Assembly (NCBI GenBank): GCA_937892995.1
Contig: CALBJS010000113.1
Span: forward strand, 1 to 10,767
Length of the DNA stretch: 10,767 nt
Reading direction: 5' to 3'
From: an uncultured Peptococcaceae bacterium
GTDB lineage: Bacteria > Bacillota > Desulfitobacteriia > Desulfitobacteriales > Syntrophobotulaceae
The position numbers were made by a program, and so were the translations under genes. The notes under the pieces are model-generated. The model worked only from the letters and a program-made list of their open reading frames with translations. It did not search any database and was not told the DNA's origin. The first letter of the stretch is position 1. Each line of letters begins with the position of its first letter. Below are positions 7,259-10,767 of this stretch, piece by piece.

Positions 7259-7777
7259 CTAACGAATCGAGCAGACAAGTTGTGGCTGCTCTTCAAACTT
7301 ATAATATTTTTGCAAAAGAGCTTTTTCTACATGTGACGGGACAAATGCAGATATATCTTCTATTCCAAGAGCTGCTACCTGTTTAATTGCACTTGAAGAA
7401 ATAAATAGATATTTACTTTGGGTCATCAAAAAAATAGTCTCAATATCCGGGGCAAGCTCTTTGTTCATTAATGCGAGTTGCAATTCATATTCGAAATCGG
7501 CAATTGCCCTTAAGCCCCGCACAATCGTATGTGCACCACATTTTTTAGCAAATTTAGTGGTCAGCCCTTTATATCCCCGAACAGAAATATTCGGAATAAA
7601 TAAAGTCGCTTCATTGATGAGGCGAATTCGTTCTTCTACGGTAAACAGGGTATCTTTATGATTATCTACCGCTACTGCGACGATAACCTCATCAAATAAT
7701 TCCGAGGCCCTTAATAATATATCTAAATGCCCATTTGTTACAGGATCGAATGTCCCCGGATACAGTGCTTTACCCAA
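7259..7777 (-). CDS. coaD: Phosphopantetheine adenylyltransferase
   Basis: CoaD transfers AMP from ATP to 4'-phosphopantetheine, giving dephospho-CoA, the penultimate step of CoA synthesis in the cytosol. The 172 residues begin with the nucleotidyltransferase motif YPGTFDPVTNGH (TxGH at 14-17), contain IVRGLR at 85-90 and DFEYELQLALMN at 94-105, and end the core with the ISSSAIK signature at 126-132. The start is TTG with GGAGGG nine bases upstream. About a dozen C-terminal residues exceed the usual ~160 aa length. The location is odd: in Firmicutes coaD usually follows rsmD, but here it stands alone between two broken crotonase genes and behind a riboswitch-like element. Whether this is the only coaD or a second copy serving acyl-CoA metabolism cannot be seen. 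Confidence 0.92.
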   Translation of the reverse strand: MGKALYPGTFDPVTNGHLDILLRASELFDEVIVAVAVDNHKDTLFTVEERIRLINEATLFIPNISVRGYKGLTTKFAKKCGAHTIVRGLRAIADFEYELQLALMNKELAPDIETIFLMTQSKYLFISSSAIKQVAALGIEDISAFVPSHVEKALLQKYYKFEEQPQLVCSIR

Positions 7778-7796
7778 TGTATTGACCCTCCTTCAT

Positions 7797-7876
7797 GAGA
7801 AGTCCCCACAGGAACCTGTGGGGATTCTCTTTGTAGCTTTGCGTCCCCGCCTTTCGACAGGTTTGCCTTTATCTAT
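7797..7876 (-). promoter_or_regulatory. Partial c-di-GMP-I (GEMM-I) riboswitch-like element plus hairpin, in front of coaD
   Basis: On the minus strand the RNA reads AAAGGCAAACC (7870-7860), then stem P2 CCUGUC / GGCGGG (7861-7856 with 7851-7846) capped by a GAAA tetraloop, then GACGCAAAGC (7845-7836) and UAC. These are the invariant blocks of the GEMM-I 5' half, in order and with correct spacing. The expected 3' half (a P3 helix with a tetraloop receptor and a GCC-GG-UUGCC-like strand closing P1) is missing. In its place is a long, nearly perfect hairpin: 7829-7815 with 7812-7797, one bulge and a tiny loop. This ends just before the coaD SD. The element is either a decayed riboswitch or an unusual variant. 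The hairpin could instead end the crotonase transcript, but no U-run follows it on this strand. Confidence 0.6.
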
Positions 7877-7897
7877 GCTCTAAATTCATCCTCTGTT

Positions 7898-8612
7898 TCA
7901 ATCAATCCATTGGGGCGGCCTTTTTTCCAAGAATGCTTTAATTCCTTCCGTGCTGTCTTTTGTGGTGCTGTTCAAAGCCATAACATCACTGGCATAGTTT
8001 AGTGCTTGGAAATCTTCCATGTTTATCTGTTCATAAAACATTTTTTTGCCTATGGCCAGACAGGACTTGCTGTACTGGGCAATCGTCTTCGCCATAGTGT
8101 AAGTAGTGTCTTCCAGTTGTTCGGCAGGAACAATCTTATTGACCAGGCCATAGACCAGTGCATCCCTGGCCAGCATGAACTCTGCCGTAAGAAGCATTTC
8201 CATGGCTTTTTTACGGCCAATATTACGGCTTAAAAAGACCAACGGTCCACTGCAAAAATACCCGATCTTCATCCCCGGCGTGCCAAACCGCGTGTCTTCA
8301 GTTGCCACAGCCAGATCACAGGCTGAAACAAGTTGACAGCCTGCAGCCGTCGCAATTCCATGGATCTGAGCGATAACAGCTTGAGGCATCTCCCTGATGG
8401 CGTGCATGGCCATGACGCAGGCTCGAAAAAGACGTGTTTGTTCCTGAGCGTCAAAGCCGTACACTTGTATTTAATAAATGAGTGAGTTCATTCAATAGCC
8501 CTTCAGAGAGTGCATTCATTTTATCCGGACGGTTAAGACTTACTATTCCGATCTTATCCTTTTCTTTCTCCTCATAGAAAAGCCTGAAAAGGCAGCCCCC
8601 TGTTAGAATCAT
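7898..8612 (-). pseudogene. Enoyl-CoA hydratase-like (ECHDC3-type crotonase) copy 2, frameshifted by an internal deletion
   Basis: The gene starts at ATG 8612, one base after the DUF35 stop, and reads about 49 codons (GIVSLNRPDKMNALSEG) before meeting TGA at 8453-8451. The remaining 188 codons, to 7898, continue in another frame from VYGFDAQEQ. Comparison with copy 1 shows that 80 bases are missing at about 8464/8465, removing some 26 codons including the first oxyanion-hole segment and shifting the frame. With these restored the protein would be about 264 aa, normal for crotonases. The C-terminal part (RFGTPGMKIGYFCSGP, KAFLEKRPPQW) looks like the ECHDC3 subfamily and lacks the usual catalytic glutamates of enoyl-CoA hydratase (PG where PE is expected). 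It is the third gene of the thiolase-DUF35 operon and almost certainly inactive. Confidence 0.85.
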
Positions 8613-8613
8613 A

Positions 8614-9042
8614 TTAATCCAGCTCGAATCCCATGATTGTGCATCCTTTTTCATCGTCTTGAAGCCATACGACATGCACAGGTGCATCATAAGGAACCTT
8701 TTCGATTTCGCCATAGTTGACAAGGCGGCCGAAAACGCGCGGTCCCTCGTCCAGGGTCACAGAGCATATGGCGATTGGAAGATGTTCCTTGATTGCCTTA
8801 TGGAACGGGAATCGCCCTTCCACGTGGGAATAAATTTTGCCATGGCCGGAAGCCTCTTTCCACTCAACATCGTTGCTGCCGCAGTGCTGGCAGATAAAAG
8901 CACCAGGCCAGAAATACTGGCCGCAGCTTTTGCAGTGTGGCAGAATAAATTTATGTTCATCATGAGCAGTTTTATAAAACAGATCATTATCATAGCTGGT
9001 TCTGAGGTCAAAAGGCAGATTTACTTTTAATACTTGAGCCAT
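8614..9042 (-). CDS. DUF35-type zinc-ribbon / OB-fold acyl-CoA-binding protein, thiolase partner
   Basis: The 142-residue protein has the two-domain DUF35 plan: an N-terminal rubredoxin-like zinc ribbon with C37-x2-C40-x10-C51-x2-C54, then an OB-fold (about 65-140). Such proteins form complexes with thiolase-like partners and help bind the acyl-CoA; known cases include ChsH2-type retro-aldolase partners and BbsA of benzoylsuccinyl-CoA thiolase. An ATG at 9048 overlaps the thiolase stop (ATGA) but is only two bases from the GGGGG SD. The ATG at 9042 has eight bases of spacing and is preferred. The overlap makes translational coupling with the thiolase gene likely. The exact substrate is unknown. 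Confidence 0.85.
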   Translation of the reverse strand: MAQVLKVNLPFDLRTSYDNDLFYKTAHDEHKFILPHCKSCGQYFWPGAFICQHCGSNDVEWKEASGHGKIYSHVEGRFPFHKAIKEHLPIAICSVTLDEGPRVFGRLVNYGEIEKVPYDAPVHVVWLQDDEKGCTIMGFELD

Positions 9043-9044
9043 TG

Positions 9045-10226
9045 TCATTTCCCCCTTTCTAAAATAAGAGTTTCGTTGCTTTGATAGAAACCGCCGTTAT
9101 CCGAGACGATCATGAATTCAGGAAGTTTTGTGCCAGGTATGACACCTAACTGACGATCTCCACAACGCTGGGAAATCTGCATCACAGCCTCGCATATGGG
9201 AGTGAGGCCCATATAATAACCTTCAGAAAGCAGCCCGCCGCCGGTGTTTACCGGGAATGCTCCGCCGGGTCCTATGTTCTCAACTGTCATGAAGTCACGG
9301 GATTTTTCCTTCTCAAAGAATCCGTAATCACCCAGGGTTGCCTCAACCGTGTAGGTGTAGCAGTCATAAATCTGGGCTGCACCTATATCTTTTGTGCCCA
9401 GCCCGGCCATCTCAAAAGCTTCGCGTCCGGCAATAGCGGCACTGCTCGCGGGATCGCCCGGAGTAAGCTGCCAGCCCTTGGAGGTATCATTGGCAGAGCC
9501 GTATCCGCGGATCATGATAGGCGGATTCTTGAGTTGTCTGGCCCGCTCTGTGGTAGTGATGATAATTGCGCGGCCTCCGTCGGTTGATGCAGTTGCATCC
9601 AGGGCACGGAATGGCCATGAAAGAAACGGTGTTGCCATGTAGTCTTCCTTTGTCAAAGGCTTGCTGTACTGAATAGCATTGGGATTCAGGTTGGCCCATT
9701 TGCGGTGTGCGACAGCTATTTCCGCCCATAAATCAGGTCCTGTTCCGTGTTCATGCATGGCACGACTGGCAAACATGGCATAGTTGGTGAAAGCTGAAAT
9801 GTTTCCGTAGGCACCGTACTCATCATAGGGCTTGCTGCTGAACAGGTCAATTTCATCTGTCCATGTACGGCGACCGGTTCTGCCGCTCTCGGCAAATACG
9901 ATAAGAACATACTTACATGTTCCGTTTTCGATAGCACCTATTGCTTTATTGATATTTGTCCGGTAGCAGTAAGCTTCTTGGCTTAAGAATTTCGGGCGTA
10001 TGCCAAGACTGTAGGTTATTACGTTGCCTGTATGATGAAAGGCGTCCCCGTTTAAAATCGGGAAATCGCGGTAAAGGATCAGACCATCTATATCATCCTT
10101 TTTTAGTCCCGCATCATTAATGGCGTTCATGCTCGCTTCGAGATAAAAACTAGCTGCAGAGCGTCCAGGAACTTTTCCCTGCGGTGTGTAACCTATACCT
10201 ACAATGGAATATTTGTTACGATCCAT
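9045..10226 (-). CDS. Thiolase-like (SCP-x/lipid-transfer type) acyl-CoA acetyltransferase homologue
   Basis: The 393 residues show a thiolase fold: an N-terminal VGIGYTPQGKVPGRS start, a central region with TDGGRAIIITT (about 225-236), YDCYT (about 287-291), and a C-terminal GGG-LLSEGYYMG loop (about 329-340). In classical thiolases the last loop carries a catalytic His (GHP), here replaced by YY. C87 lies near the usual nucleophile region but not clearly at the aligned position. It thus belongs to the atypical branch paired with DUF35 proteins, which perform thiolytic or retro-aldol C-C cleavage of acyl-CoAs. GGAGG lies nine bases before the ATG. It is the first intact gene after a structured leader and overlaps its DUF35 partner. 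Confidence 0.8.
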   Translation of the reverse strand: MDRNKYSIVGIGYTPQGKVPGRSAASFYLEASMNAINDAGLKKDDIDGLILYRDFPILNGDAFHHTGNVITYSLGIRPKFLSQEAYCYRTNINKAIGAIENGTCKYVLIVFAESGRTGRRTWTDEIDLFSSKPYDEYGAYGNISAFTNYAMFASRAMHEHGTGPDLWAEIAVAHRKWANLNPNAIQYSKPLTKEDYMATPFLSWPFRALDATASTDGGRAIIITTTERARQLKNPPIMIRGYGSANDTSKGWQLTPGDPASSAAIAGREAFEMAGLGTKDIGAAQIYDCYTYTVEATLGDYGFFEKEKSRDFMTVENIGPGGAFPVNTGGGLLSEGYYMGLTPICEAVMQISQRCGDRQLGVIPGTKLPEFMIVSDNGGFYQSNETLILERGK

Positions 10227-10284
10227 AAATAGTGTCCTCCTTGCTTATTTTACTATAGATTTTATTGTTTTAAGAAATTTGCTG

Positions 10285-10391
10285 TCTGCAGCGAACATCC
10301 AAGGCATATCCCGGAGCCACTCCGCACCCTTTAAACCTTTTCGAGTTTAGCTAACTCGTGACAGAACGCTGCAGAGGTACGGTGAAGCCGT
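10285..10391 (-). promoter_or_regulatory. Structured leader of the thiolase operon, class unknown
   Basis: On the minus strand, between a likely promoter and the thiolase start, 9 bp pair at long range: 10285-10293 with 10367-10375 (core CTGCAGCG / CGCTGCAG). They close a domain holding two hairpins, CGAGTT/AACTCG (10342-10347 with 10353-10358) and CGGAG/CTCCG (10312-10316 with 10320-10324). A further hairpin lies upstream, ACGG/CCGT (10379-10382 with 10388-10391). No reading frame occupies it. I could not match it to cobalamin, TPP, c-di-GMP, T-box or other riboswitch consensus sequences I know. A mobile-element remnant is the other possibility. Confidence 0.4.
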
Positions 10392-10412
10392 TGCACGCTT
10401 TCCCTTCTTGAT

Positions 10413-10441
10413 TTTATAATTATTTTTGAGTCTAAGTTTAA
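10413..10441 (-). promoter_or_regulatory. Candidate sigma-A promoter of the thiolase operon
   Basis: On the minus strand TTAAAC (10441-10436) and TATAAA (10418-10413) are separated by 17 bases. The predicted start near 10406 gives a leader of about 180 bases to the thiolase ATG at 10226. It lies about 25 bases after the HdrB-like stop, and no terminator is seen between the two, so read-through from the upstream gene is also possible. Confidence 0.4.
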
Positions 10442-10464
10442 CTAATTCCTTCCTTATAAAGTTT

Positions 10465-10767
10465 TCAAGATGTTAACTTTTCTTTCCAGGGAAAAGAGTT
10501 AACTAACAATTTGTGCAGTTGAACCTCTTTGACAGAATAGCCTAAAGCTAAGCCGAGCAGCTGGGTAAAGTACACTACCGGAATATTGGAACCTAGGGCG
10601 TGTAAGCGCATTTCCAAGTTGGTATGGCATAAGGGACAAGCTACAACAATTACTTCGGCTCCGGAAGCCTTAGCCTGGTTTAGGACTTCATCTGTCCTGA
10701 TAGTGGCTATTTCCGGCCCACAAATTGAGAAACTTCCGCCGCAGCACTCGGCTTTATGGGACCAGTC
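10465..10767 (-). CDS. HdrB-like CCG-domain protein, C-terminal part (cut by window edge)
   Basis: The last 100 residues of a protein whose start lies beyond the window are encoded here, ending in TGA at 10467-10465. They hold one CCG motif: ECCGG at residues 7-11 of the fragment, then CPLC at 44-47, i.e. CCG-x33-CxxC. PVVYFTQLLGLALG follows, a typical ending of heterodisulfide reductase subunit B. HdrB-type subunits carry noncubane [4Fe-4S] clusters and take part in thiol/disulfide or bifurcating electron transfer with HdrA and HdrC. Non-methanogens use them with other partners. Only the second CCG motif is visible, so a one-domain relative cannot be excluded. It lies upstream of and on the same strand as the thiolase operon. 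Confidence 0.8.
   Translation of the reverse strand, partial: DWSHKAECCGGSFSICGPEIATIRTDEVLNQAKASGAEVIVVACPLCHTNLEMRLHALGSNIPVVYFTQLLGLALGYSVKEVQLHKLLVNSFPWKEKLTS

Noticed and set aside
8659..9030. 123-codon plus-strand frame
   Set aside because: It is antisense to the DUF35 gene, which has a clear zinc ribbon and SD on the minus strand.
10303..10322. Possible sigma-54 promoter (TGGC...TGC) on the minus strand before the thiolase gene
   Set aside because: The GG-to-GC spacing is 11 rather than the required 10, and the bases fall inside a hairpin.

Overview
The window looks like chromosome of an anaerobic, low-to-mid GC Gram-positive (Clostridia), most likely of the Desulfitobacterium / Desulfosporosinus / Peptococcaceae type. 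This is an inference from a Tat-exported DMSO-reductase-family enzyme with its own FeS and membrane subunits, a CprK-like CRP/FNR regulator, an HdrB-type subunit, strong AGGAGG ribosome sites and AT-rich spacers. No marker gene fixes the species.

Left half, plus strand (1-6669). A 400-base AT-rich spacer with hairpins leads to a 65-codon unknown ORF (401-598) that ends at a rho-independent terminator. Next comes a tight three-gene operon for a complex iron-sulfur molybdoenzyme: DmsA-like catalytic subunit (802-3204), DmsB-like four-cluster FeS subunit (3218-3781) and DmsC-like quinol-linked membrane anchor (3793-4605), closed by a 15-bp hairpin. A CRP/FNR-family regulator (4750-5427) and an MFS permease (5476-6669) follow, probably as a second transcript. 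The set should pass electrons from menaquinol to an external acceptor. The substrate cannot be read from sequence, and no DmsD/TorD chaperone gene is present here.

Right half, minus strand (6787-10767). Read right to left: the C-terminal 100 residues of an HdrB-like protein (cut by the window edge); a promoter and a ~180-base leader rich in inverted repeats; a thiolase-like protein overlapping a DUF35 zinc-ribbon/OB partner; an ECHDC3-like crotonase broken by an 80-base internal deletion; an element with the 5' half of a c-di-GMP-I (GEMM-I) riboswitch joined to a long hairpin; coaD (phosphopantetheine adenylyltransferase); and a second crotonase copy cut off after about 120 codons. Thiolase, DUF35 and crotonase suggest an acyl-CoA degradation module, similar in composition to the bbsA/bbsB/bbsH part of anaerobic benzylsuccinate oxidation, but in decay.

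The most interesting points are the partial GEMM-I element directly in front of coaD, the two crotonase copies whose lesions are complementary and which flank coaD as direct repeats, the unexplained structured leader before the thiolase gene, and the orphan molybdoenzyme with its linked regulator and permease.
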